Shown in pieces: positions 1 to 5,065 of a DNA stretch of 20,823 bases. A program made the position numbers and the translations under genes. The DNA is taken from assembly GCA_030602965.1 (NCBI GenBank), contig JAUVYS010000010.1, positions 1 through 20,823 of the forward strand. The letters run 5' to 3'. This stretch comes from Candidatus Bathyarchaeota archaeon. GTDB taxonomy: Archaea; Thermoproteota; Bathyarchaeia; RBG-16-48-13; JAGMEO01. Position 1 is the stretch's first letter; every line of letters starts with the position of its first letter. The notes under the pieces were generated by a model. The model was not told the origin of the DNA and ran no database searches. It saw nothing but the letters and a program-made list of their open reading frames with translations.

Positions 1-456
1 GGCGTCGTCAAAGACTCAGCAATTCACGACATTGACATTATGAGATACCTGTTCAACGAAGAACCTACAAGCGTCTACGCAAGAGTTGGAAAATTAGTCC
101 ACAAGTATGAAGACTACGCTCAGATAATCTTAGGCTTCAAAAACAACCACACAGCTTTTGTCGAAGCAAATTGGCTTACACCCCATAAGATAAGAGAGTT
201 AACAGTCACAGGTAGTAACGCAATGGCTACTGTAGATTATATCACTCAAAAAATTGTAATTGAAGACGCAGAGAAACAAGTGATACCTACTTACGCTTGG
301 AAGGAACCCTTAGCACTCGAACTGAAACACTTCGCAGAATGTGTAAAAGGAGAAAAAGAACCACAAGTCACCGGTTTTGACGGGTTGAAAGCATTGGAGA
401 TCGCTGAAGCTACATTAAAATCTGCTAAGACAGAAAAAATAGTCAAGTTGAATTGA
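1..456 (+). CDS. Gfo/Idh/MocA family oxidoreductase, C-terminal part
   Basis: This frame is open from the first base and ends with TGA at 454-456, so the gene starts outside the window. The first residues read GVVKDSAIHDIDIMRYLF, which matches the start of the C-terminal substrate domain of NAD(P)-dependent sugar dehydrogenases of the Gfo/Idh/MocA family, where a His-Asp motif lies near the nicotinamide and substrate. The rest (ANWLTPHKIRELTVTGS, then FAECVKGEKEPQVTGFDGLKALEIAEA) is the usual beta-sheet and closing helix of this fold. About 151 residues are present; the Rossmann half is missing because of the window edge. The family acts on sugars, inositols or nucleotide sugars; the substrate cannot be told from this half. 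It runs in the same direction as the Trm112-like gene 67 bases downstream, with no visible functional link. Confidence 0.85.
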   Translation, partial: GVVKDSAIHDIDIMRYLFNEEPTSVYARVGKLVHKYEDYAQIILGFKNNHTAFVEANWLTPHKIRELTVTGSNAMATVDYITQKIVIEDAEKQVIPTYAWKEPLALELKHFAECVKGEKEPQVTGFDGLKALEIAEATLKSAKTEKIVKLN

Positions 457-523
457 ACAGAACACAAATACAATTAAACATCTATTAATCATAGAGATAA
501 TACTGATAAATGGAGGATGAAGT

Positions 524-793
524 TTGAAGAGACCCCTCATGGAGATTTTAGCTTGCCCAATATGTAAACACGCACCACTGAATCTCCTCATATTTGAGGA
601 GAAAGATGAAATCATAGAAGGAATAATAACATGCTCAGATTGCAACCGCTGGTACCCCATAATCGACGAGATACCTCACATGCTACCAGATAATTTGAGA
701 TCTGAAAAAGAAGACCTACCTTTCCTAAAGAAATGGAAAAAGAAAGCTCCAAAGAAAATCCTGAAAGAAGGAAAACCCTTCAACCTCGCCTGA
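524..793 (+). CDS. Trm112-like zinc-binding protein (methyltransferase activator family)
   Basis: An 89-aa protein of the Trm112/COG2835 family. In archaea and eukaryotes Trm112 binds and activates several SAM methyltransferases acting on tRNA and release factors; other family members are small zinc proteins of unknown partner. The zinc knuckle is visible: Cys11 and Cys14 (ACPICK) and Cys37 and Cys40 (TCSDC), followed by the family signature RWYPIIDEIPHMLP. The basic C-terminal tail of about 30 residues is less conserved. The start is TTG at 524, chosen because GGAGG at 512-516 sits 7 bases upstream and because the family begins with a short N-terminus before LACP. It could be an orphan zinc protein rather than the true Trm112 activator, since no methyltransferase is adjacent. 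Confidence 0.8.
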   Translation: MKRPLMEILACPICKHAPLNLLIFEEKDEIIEGIITCSDCNRWYPIIDEIPHMLPDNLRSEKEDLPFLKKWKKKAPKKILKEGKPFNLA

Positions 794-801
794 ACATTCA
801 T

Positions 802-811
802 TAAATAATAA
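802..811 (+). promoter_or_regulatory. Possible TATA box for tRNA-Gln
   Basis: TAAATAATAA lies about 50 bases before the mature tRNA 5' end. Archaeal TATA boxes sit about 25 bases before the transcript start, which would leave a 5' leader of about 25 bases. That leader would contain the extra acceptor-like heptamer at 852-858. Confidence 0.35.
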
Positions 812-851
812 TAAAGAAAGATTCAAAAGATTCCTTGGGAATCCTCATATT

Positions 852-858
852 AGCCCGG
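852..858 (+). repeat. Second copy of the tRNA 5' acceptor strand
   Basis: AGCCCGG here is identical to 861-867, the 5' acceptor strand of the tRNA, with only two bases between. Both copies could pair with CCGGGCT at 965-971. The second copy is taken as the real one because it is followed by TGG, as in archaeal tRNA-Gln, and gives a correct splice motif. Confidence 0.6.
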
Positions 859-870
859 AAAGCCCGGTGG

Positions 871-890
871 AAGCCTAACAATCTGCCGAG
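871..890 (+). other. tRNA intron 1 (20 bases, between tRNA positions 10 and 11)
   Basis: The central 4-bp helix pairs CGGT (865-868) with GCCG (885-888), the last pair being U-G. Three-base bulges GG^A (869-871) and AG^T (889-891) flank it, with cuts after the second base of each, the geometry read by archaeal splicing endonuclease. The outer and inner helices are weak, so this is a relaxed motif. The boundary could slide one base because G870 and G890 are the same. Confidence 0.65.
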
Positions 891-905
891 TGTAGTGGTC
901 AAGCA

Positions 906-924
906 AGGTCATCAGACCCTTGAA
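906..924 (+). other. tRNA intron 2 (19 bases, between tRNA positions 24 and 25)
   Basis: A near-ideal bulge-helix-bulge. The central helix CAAG (900-903) pairs perfectly with CTTG (919-922). The bulges are CA^A (904-906) and AA^T (923-925). The inner helix GGTC (907-910) pairs perfectly with GACC (915-918) and closes an ATCA loop. Removal restores a D stem of G10-U25, U11-A24, G12-C23, U13-G22. Confidence 0.75.
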
Positions 925-958
925 TAACGGGCCTTGGACCCGTTGACAGGAGTTCGAA

Positions 959-1017
959 TCTCCTCCGGGCTACCACTGTCCAGACTCCCATATACTTTTT
1001 TAAAAAGATTCAAAAGA
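959..1017 (+). repeat. tRNA-3'-end repeat, copy 1 (in the tRNA gene)
   Basis: This runs from the end of the T loop through CCA, flank and T-tract. Bases 959-988 are identical to 1645-1674. After one mismatch, the next 12 bases (990-1001) again match 1676-1687. Weaker similarity continues to about 1017 (AGATTCAAAAG here, AGATTCAGAAA in copy 2). Confidence 0.85.
995..1001 (+). terminator. T-tract terminator of the tRNA gene
   Basis: CTTTTTT lies 20 bases after the encoded CCA, with no gene between. Archaeal RNA polymerase stops at such T-runs without needing a hairpin. The same tract is copied at 1681-1688. Confidence 0.5.
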
Positions 1018-1194
1018 AGAAAGTTACAAATCAATGACAATTGCATAGACGAATTAGCGCTTGATCTATACGTACAATCCATATTCTTCATTTAGATATC
1101 TTTTGTATTCCCAATAATTCATAGTGAATTTTTCTTGGTTACATTCTACACAAGCTGGAAAAAGATTTTTAAAATAATTTCTCCCGCCTCTCAG

Positions 1195-1536
1195 TTAGGC
1201 TGTCCACTTCTCTAAAGCCTCCCGAATACGTTTTAACTCACCCAAAATTTGAAGATCAACATTTTCTGGAGCCCGTGACGGTCTTCTCTGACGGTCTTCT
1301 CGGGGATAATCTCTTCGGCGGCGGCCTTCTGTTCTTGGCGGTCTTCTCTTAACCCAGCACTCTTCACAGTAGACAGGACGATCTCCTGTTGGCCGGAATG
1401 GAACTTCACATTCCTTACCGCAGTCAGCGCAAACACTTTTATGCATCTCTCTGGAGCCGCGATCGGAACCTTGCCTACTTCTGGGACCGCGTGCGCGGTT
1501 AAAACTTCGCCTACCTCTATAACTCATTTCATTCAC
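1195..1536 (-). CDS. Arginine-rich zinc-ribbon protein, hypothetical
   Basis: A 113-aa basic protein in three parts. The N-terminus (about residues 5-30) is rich in Arg, Gly and Ser with RG dipeptides (SYRGRRSFNRARGPRSR). The middle has a zinc-ribbon-like block with Cys36, Cys39, Cys43, Cys57 and Cys60, and the core VPFRPTGDRPVYCEECW resembles small CxxC zinc-ribbon proteins of archaea and bacteria. A second Arg-rich linker follows, then an amphipathic helix (LQILGELKRIREALEKW) likely to mediate self-association. RG-rich plus zinc suggests nucleic-acid binding; that is inference. AGGAGTGA precedes the first ATG closely, so the ATG three codons on (MSYRG) is equally plausible. It stands alone between two copies of the tRNA-derived repeat. 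Confidence 0.75.
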   Translation of the reverse strand: MNEMSYRGRRSFNRARGPRSRQGSDRGSREMHKSVCADCGKECEVPFRPTGDRPVYCEECWVKRRPPRTEGRRRRDYPREDRQRRPSRAPENVDLQILGELKRIREALEKWTA

Positions 1537-1573
1537 TCCTTTTTTTCTCAGGTATACTTAGAACAGTATTCTC

Positions 1574-1582
1574 ATTTAATAA
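1574..1582 (-). promoter_or_regulatory. Likely TATA box for the zinc-ribbon gene
   Basis: On the minus strand this reads TTATTAAAT, about 40 bases before the start codon. A start of transcription about 25 bases on would leave a short leader that carries the GGAG ribosome site. Confidence 0.4.
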
Positions 1583-1644
1583 CTCTACTAGTTGAGAATC
1601 TAGAATAAAAAATAAGAGAGTATAAACTCGCCCTTGAGGGCCAG

Positions 1645-1703
1645 TCTCCTCCGGGCTACCACTGTCCAGACTCCTATATACTTTTTTTATTTAGATTCAG
1701 AAA
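1645..1703 (+). repeat. tRNA-3'-end repeat, copy 2
   Basis: Thirty bases (1645-1674) are identical to the tRNA 3' end plus flank, followed by a mismatch and 12 more identical bases including ATATAC and the T-tract. No tRNA 5' half precedes it. Instead there is a 12-base near-palindrome GCCCTTGAGGGC just upstream at about 1630-1641. This is therefore a detached tRNA end, not a second tRNA gene. Confidence 0.85.
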
Positions 1704-1751
1704 CTAAAAAATACGGGAATATTTTGATACATATGTAACAATCTCTTCCGG

Positions 1752-1763
1752 GCGCACACGCTT
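1752..1763 (+). repeat. 12-base direct repeat GCGCACACGCTT, left copy
   Basis: Identical to 2663-2674. The pair brackets the ferredoxin-ICMT gene. The left copy is preceded by CTTCCGGGC, which also resembles the core of the tRNA-derived repeat. Confidence 0.6.
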
Positions 1764-1786
1764 ATTGTTATTATAGGTGTAATATT

Positions 1787-2620
1787 TTGCCTATCGATCC
1801 TAAATTCCAGAAGAACCGAAAGAAAGTTGGCAAAGAAGCAGACATCACCATTTGGGGACCTGTGGATCCCCCTGAGATATTGGGGATACGGGGAACTTAC
1901 GTGGCGGTTGACTGGGACATTTGCACCGGTTGCGGCATCTGTCTTGAGGTTTGTCCACAGCAGTTGTACGAGTGGGTGGAAACGTCTAATCACCCTGTCT
2001 CAGAGAAGAAGGCGTTTCCTACTAGAGAACCAGATTGTGTACAATGCTACAAGTGTGAAACTAAATGTCCTGCGCAAGCGATAAGAATCGAATTTATGCC
2101 AACCGATTATCAGGGGTCAACTGGCTGGCTGTTCTCTCTCGTCGCTATTTTATCTTTGTTGCAACCCATAGTGGGCATTATCTACGGGGTCTGGTTTGGA
2201 CCATTTCTTGGTATCCAGCCACTCCTCTATGTGGGATGGGTAATCTTACCTGTTGGCTTGTTCTTCTTGTTCTCCATTGTGATATACTTTAAAAGAGATG
2301 GTAAGCCGGGAGAGGGAAAAGGACTTATGGATACTACAGTCCTAGTTGACAGTGGAACCTACGCCATCGTTCGACACCCAATGGCTCTGGGAGGTATACT
2401 GCTGATGATTGCCTCAATTCTAATCTCCCAACACTGGCTGGTTGCGATCGTTGGTGTCATAGTGTCAGCTTTGTCTTACAGAACCCAAGTAAAATTAGAA
2501 AAAGGGCTACTAGTGAAATTTGGGGATGATTATAAACGCTATATGGAAAAGGTGCCGAGAATGAATCTGTTACTGGGGATTATACGGCTACTAAAGCGTA
2601 AACTACTATCAAATCGTTAA
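1787..2620 (+). CDS. Ferredoxin domain fused to ICMT-like membrane methyltransferase
   Basis: A 277-aa two-domain protein. Residues about 40-102 are a 2[4Fe-4S] ferredoxin: Cys46, 49, 52, 56 (CTGCGICLEVCP) and Cys84, 87, 90, 94 (CVQCYKCETKCP). Residues about 113-262 are a membrane part with hydrophobic segments near 113-133, 145-168 and 200-228. It carries the isoprenylcysteine/phospholipid methyltransferase signature: GTYAIVRHPM (RHPM at 196-199), then Glu239 and FGDDYKRYMEKVPR. In that family Arg-His bind SAM and the late Glu belongs to the active site. The start TTG at 1787 has AGGTG 7 bases upstream. The substrate is unknown; electron transfer coupled to membrane-bound methylation, or a non-methylating reduction like NnrU-type relatives, are both possible. 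It lies between repeat copies 2 and 3 and converges on another ICMT-like gene. Confidence 0.8.
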   Translation: MPIDPKFQKNRKKVGKEADITIWGPVDPPEILGIRGTYVAVDWDICTGCGICLEVCPQQLYEWVETSNHPVSEKKAFPTREPDCVQCYKCETKCPAQAIRIEFMPTDYQGSTGWLFSLVAILSLLQPIVGIIYGVWFGPFLGIQPLLYVGWVILPVGLFFLFSIVIYFKRDGKPGEGKGLMDTTVLVDSGTYAIVRHPMALGGILLMIASILISQHWLVAIVGVIVSALSYRTQVKLEKGLLVKFGDDYKRYMEKVPRMNLLLGIIRLLKRKLLSNR

Positions 2621-2662
2621 ACTCAACCTAAAAACATTGGAGAGGGTATTCCAGTATATATA

Positions 2663-2674
2663 GCGCACACGCTT
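2663..2674 (+). repeat. 12-base direct repeat GCGCACACGCTT, right copy
   Basis: Lies 43 bases after the stop codon of the ferredoxin-ICMT gene and matches 1752-1763 exactly. Bases on either side do not match, so the shared unit is short. Confidence 0.6.
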
Positions 2675-2774
2675 TGGTTACCGCCCTGTTATCACTTTAA
2701 TAAAAAGCATTGATTAAAAAAAGTGGGGGTTTGCAGGGGTATCTCTATAGTGGGGTGTTTGAAAATTCAGACAT

Positions 2775-3338
2775 CTAATTTCTGGATTTTGGTAATCCGA
2801 TCCATTTTGGGGTGTTATTCACGTATTCTCTGTAGGCATCACCATACTGTTTAAGACATGTTCTCTCCTCACCAATCACTATGTTGTGTTCAAGAATTAT
2901 TGTTACAATTGTCACTATTAGAAAAATCCAAGAAAGACAGGTCATACTTATACCCACATTTGTAAAGAAAGTACCAACGTACATGGGATGTCTGGAAATA
3001 CGATAGACCCCTTTAGTGACTGGTTTATCCAAGGGAGTAGTATAAAAACTCAGCAGCCCCAAGAACGCAACAAGAATACCCAGCAAATAACTGAGCAAGC
3101 CTACATAGAACCAGAAAGTGCCTAGTTTCAGCGGCAAGAATATAGTATAAACGAATGAAGCAAGGAAAACTAAATGATGTATGGCGAATATTATTTTCTC
3201 CTTCTTTGAAAGATCTGCGTCTTCTCCAGATGTCTTTTTAACTAATATCTTAGCAAGAAGAGCAGACAGAACTATTATGGGGAGAGTGAGAATCCAGGCG
3301 TTCCATACGCCTAACTCAAAAGCTGGAATAAGCTCCAA
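2775..3338 (-). CDS. Isoprenylcysteine methyltransferase-like integral membrane protein
   Basis: A 187-aa protein of the ICMT/PEMT-type membrane methyltransferases. Hydrophobic segments lie near residues 11-33, 52-70, 75-98 and 120-150. The C-terminal catalytic block has GVYRISRHPMYVGTFF (RHPM at 116-119), then GEERTCLKQYGDAYREYVNNTPKW, the usual Glu-rich motif with a Tyr-Gly-x-x-Tyr pair. Family members methylate prenylated Cys, phosphatidylethanolamine or other lipids with SAM; which applies here is not visible. The TTG start at 3338 is supported by GAGGAG about 9 bases upstream. No ferredoxin domain is present, unlike the convergent neighbour, so the two are paralogues of different architecture. 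It lies within the interval bounded by tRNA-derived repeat copies 2 and 3. Confidence 0.8.
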   Translation of the reverse strand: MELIPAFELGVWNAWILTLPIIVLSALLAKILVKKTSGEDADLSKKEKIIFAIHHLVFLASFVYTIFLPLKLGTFWFYVGLLSYLLGILVAFLGLLSFYTTPLDKPVTKGVYRISRHPMYVGTFFTNVGISMTCLSWIFLIVTIVTIILEHNIVIGEERTCLKQYGDAYREYVNNTPKWIGLPKSRN

Positions 3339-3475
3339 ATCTTTCGTCTCCTCAATCTACCAGATAAAGTATGGTGGTAAATAAGTAATAAAAACTTCGC
3401 ATGTTTTAATAAAAATTAGAAAATAAATAATTTTAAAAAAAAGAGAGGATGTGGTTACCACTTAGAGAGGGATGG

Positions 3476-3516
3476 TTTCCTCCGGGCTACCACTTCCTAG
3501 ACTTCCATGTACTTTC
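3476..3516 (+). repeat. tRNA-3'-end repeat, copy 3 (diverged)
   Basis: TCCTCCGGGCTACCACT at 3478-3494 matches both other copies exactly. The flank (TTCCTAGACTTCCATGTACTTT) still aligns with the flank of copies 1 and 2 but has several changes, and the long T-run is lost. This looks like the oldest copy. A short GTGGTTACCAC near-palindrome lies just upstream at 3451-3461. Confidence 0.75.
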
Positions 3517-3596
3517 GTATGCTTGATCCTCGAACAAAAACATTTTCTCGTAAGAAAGCACAGTATTTTTTGTATATTTACTCTATTGATACCTTT

Positions 3597-3938
3597 CTAG
3601 CGTCGAGAATAATAGGTTGTGAGACCACTAAGTATGATTATTATTCCTATGAGGAAAAGAATTTCAGGCCACCAAGAACCATAATACCATAATATAGCAA
3701 CTCCAATTAAGAAGATTCCACCATATATAGCGGTCCATAATCCTACACGTGAACCTCGTTGATATGCAACGAATCCTCCAATTATTGCCATCACACCTAT
3801 CAGAACCAGTATTCCTGGCCACCAAAGATCAAGAATCGCTAATATTCCAAGACCTATTATGAAAACTCCACCAGAGATTGCTCCCCATATTCCTACTTTA
3901 GATCCACGAGGACCGAAACATGCTTCTCGTTCTGCCAT
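3597..3938 (-). CDS. Small four-helix membrane protein with internal duplication
   Basis: A 113-aa integral membrane protein, function unknown. It consists of two tandem units of about 45 residues: GIWGAISGGVFIIGLGILA...WWPGILVLIG (about 16-55) and GLWTAIYGGIFLIGVAILW...WWPEILFLIG (about 65-103). Each unit has two hydrophobic helices joined by an aromatic WWP turn. The WWPxxLxLIG pattern occurs in small prokaryotic membrane proteins such as the N-terminal region of LiaF-like proteins, but no soluble domain follows. A short N-terminal tail (MAEREACFGPRGSK) precedes the first helix. The start ATG at 3938 has only a weak ribosome site. It stands alone in an AT-rich stretch. Confidence 0.7.
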   Translation of the reverse strand: MAEREACFGPRGSKVGIWGAISGGVFIIGLGILAILDLWWPGILVLIGVMAIIGGFVAYQRGSRVGLWTAIYGGIFLIGVAILWYYGSWWPEILFLIGIIIILSGLTTYYSRR

Positions 3939-4014
3939 TAACGAGCACTATCCTATGTTAATGTAATTTTGATAGTATTTGAAATCGATTTATAAAATTG
4001 CGTGCGTGATGTTT

Positions 4015-4218
4015 TTAAGCACTTTCCTTCCGTACAATTGTTATGTCTAATTTTTTATTATTCTGGTTTTTACCCTGCCATTTCACTGCTTTATAAATGC
4101 AGATAATTGCTATCAGGATTAAAAATACTTGGAAGACATTTTTGCTTAATGATTCAATGAAAAATTGATTTCGAGCTTTCTCTGTTTCCAAGATTATTTG
4201 ATTACATTGAGGTTTCAA
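4015..4218 (-). CDS. Weak small ORF with one hydrophobic segment
   Basis: A 67-aa ORF with one hydrophobic stretch (FQVFLILIAIICIYKAV) followed by a polar tail. Its first codons lie antisense to the truncated DUF2807 sequence, so at least its N-terminus is probably not real. An internal start would leave a single-pass peptide of about 45 residues. I do not recognise it and cannot exclude a chance ORF. Confidence 0.25.
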   Translation of the reverse strand: MKPQCNQIILETEKARNQFFIESLSKNVFQVFLILIAIICIYKAVKWQGKNQNNKKLDITIVRKESA

Positions 4219-4763
4219 AAACAGGTGGAACTCTAAGCGTAGATCTCAAACAAGGCTACACCTATCTATCGTTAACTTTGAGAGCTGAAATCACGATGCC
4301 CGATCTTTACGGTTTAGAGTTTTCAGGCGCAACACATGGCAGTGTTGATGATTTCAGCTTTTCCCATACGTTTAGTGTTGGACTGTCGGGTGCGAGTTCA
4401 CTTACTATGAGTGGCATGTCAGTCGGAGATACTGATCTTTCACTGTCAGGAGCAAGTAGTATTACTGGAAGCATCTCAGTCATTGGTGATATGCAACTCG
4501 GACTGTCAGGTGCAAGCAGTGGCACACTTGAGGGGGTAGCTGATGACTTAGTTATCGATGTCTCTGGAGCTAGTAATGCAGATCTCTCTGATCTACCAGT
4601 TCATGACGCAAATGTTGACCTCAGTGGAGCAAGTCAAGCAACCATCAATCTTGATGGTAGATTAGATGCGAACCTCAGTGGGGTCTCACATCTATATTAT
4701 CTCGGGGATCCTACACTTGGAGACATCGATACGTCAGGTGGATCTACTGTGAGTCCTAAATAA
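4191..4763 (+). pseudogene. DUF2807 (GIN-domain) gene remnant, 5' end missing
   Basis: From about 4191 the frame reads LFDYIEVSKTGGTLSVDLKQ and runs to the stop at 4761-4763. This is the middle and C-terminal part of a DUF2807/GIN domain, a secreted right-handed beta-helix seen in bacterial and archaeal surface proteins. The repeated turn motif (LSGASS, VSGASN, LSGASQ and similar, seven times about every 20 residues) gives the helix rungs. Upstream the frame is blocked at 4158-4160 and has no signal peptide, no start codon and no resemblance to the family's N-terminal strands, so homology breaks near 4191. The TTG at 4278 could restart translation in vivo but would give a leaderless fragment. 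A 5' deletion or rearrangement is the likely cause. Confidence 0.7.
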
Positions 4764-5065
4764 AACAGGTATCATAAACAATAACTTCAAATTTTTTTTC
4801 TATTTCTAAAAGCGTAGCTGTTTGACAATAATTATAATTACATAAATCGCGCGCGCAAGATAATTTACTCAGTGTGACTTGGAATGATCTGGTGTTTGAT
4901 AATAATTCTCATAATTGATGGTATATTGGATGTTTTTCATTAGACACTGTTTTTGTCTAATTTCATGGATATTTACATGAAATCGTTACATCCAGATGTT
5001 TATTTAAGTGAACAAAAATCTATCCGTTTCTTAAAATAACGTCCTGTTTGATGTGGTTAGTAATA
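4764..5065. other. AT-rich spacer with two tandem hairpins
   Basis: No credible gene was seen on either strand. TTAGACA (4940-4946) pairs with TGTCTAA (4954-4960) around a 7-base loop. Immediately after, ATTTCATG (4960-4967) pairs with CATGAAAT (4976-4983) around an 8-base loop. A GCGCGCGC run lies near 4849. Convergent transcription ends here, so the hairpins may be terminators or processing sites. Confidence 0.5.
4792..4799 (+). terminator. T-tract after the DUF2807 remnant
   Basis: Eight consecutive T residues begin 29 bases after the stop codon, the form expected of archaeal intrinsic terminators. Confidence 0.4.

Larger units (their letters stand above)
861..975 (+). tRNA. tRNA-Gln (anticodon UUG), interrupted by two short introns
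   Basis: Folded by hand. Acceptor 861-867 pairs with 965-971, the discriminator is A972 and CCA is encoded at 973-975. The T arm is AGGAG / TTCGAAT / CTCCT at 948-964. The anticodon arm is ACGGG (927-931) with CCCGT (939-943), loop CCTTGGA (932-938), anticodon TTG at 934-936, and a 4-base variable loop TGAC. The D arm needs two insertions removed: 871-890 and 906-924. The spliced product is 861-870 + 891-905 + 925-972, 73 bases plus CCA, and its D arm and variable loop resemble archaeal tRNA-Gln. Both insertions form bulge-helix-bulge splice motifs. Odd point: loop position 33 is C, where U is almost invariant. A non-functional gene is the alternative, but the intact stems and splice motifs argue against it. 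Confidence 0.78.

Noticed and set aside
852..858. First AGCCCGG as the true tRNA 5' end
   Set aside because: It would be followed by AAAGCCC rather than the TGG of tRNA-Gln and would not give the observed splice motif at 865-891.
1645..1687. A second tRNA gene ending in the repeat copy at 1645
   Set aside because: No matching acceptor 5' strand, D arm or anticodon arm lies upstream, even allowing introns; only the 3' end is copied.
3507..3692. Plus-strand ORF of 61 aa
   Set aside because: It starts inside repeat copy 3, runs antisense into the membrane protein gene and shows no family resemblance.
4840..4860. GCGCGCGC run in the spacer as an origin or CpG-like regulatory element
   Set aside because: Too short and isolated; no origin-recognition boxes or Orc1/Cdc6 gene nearby.
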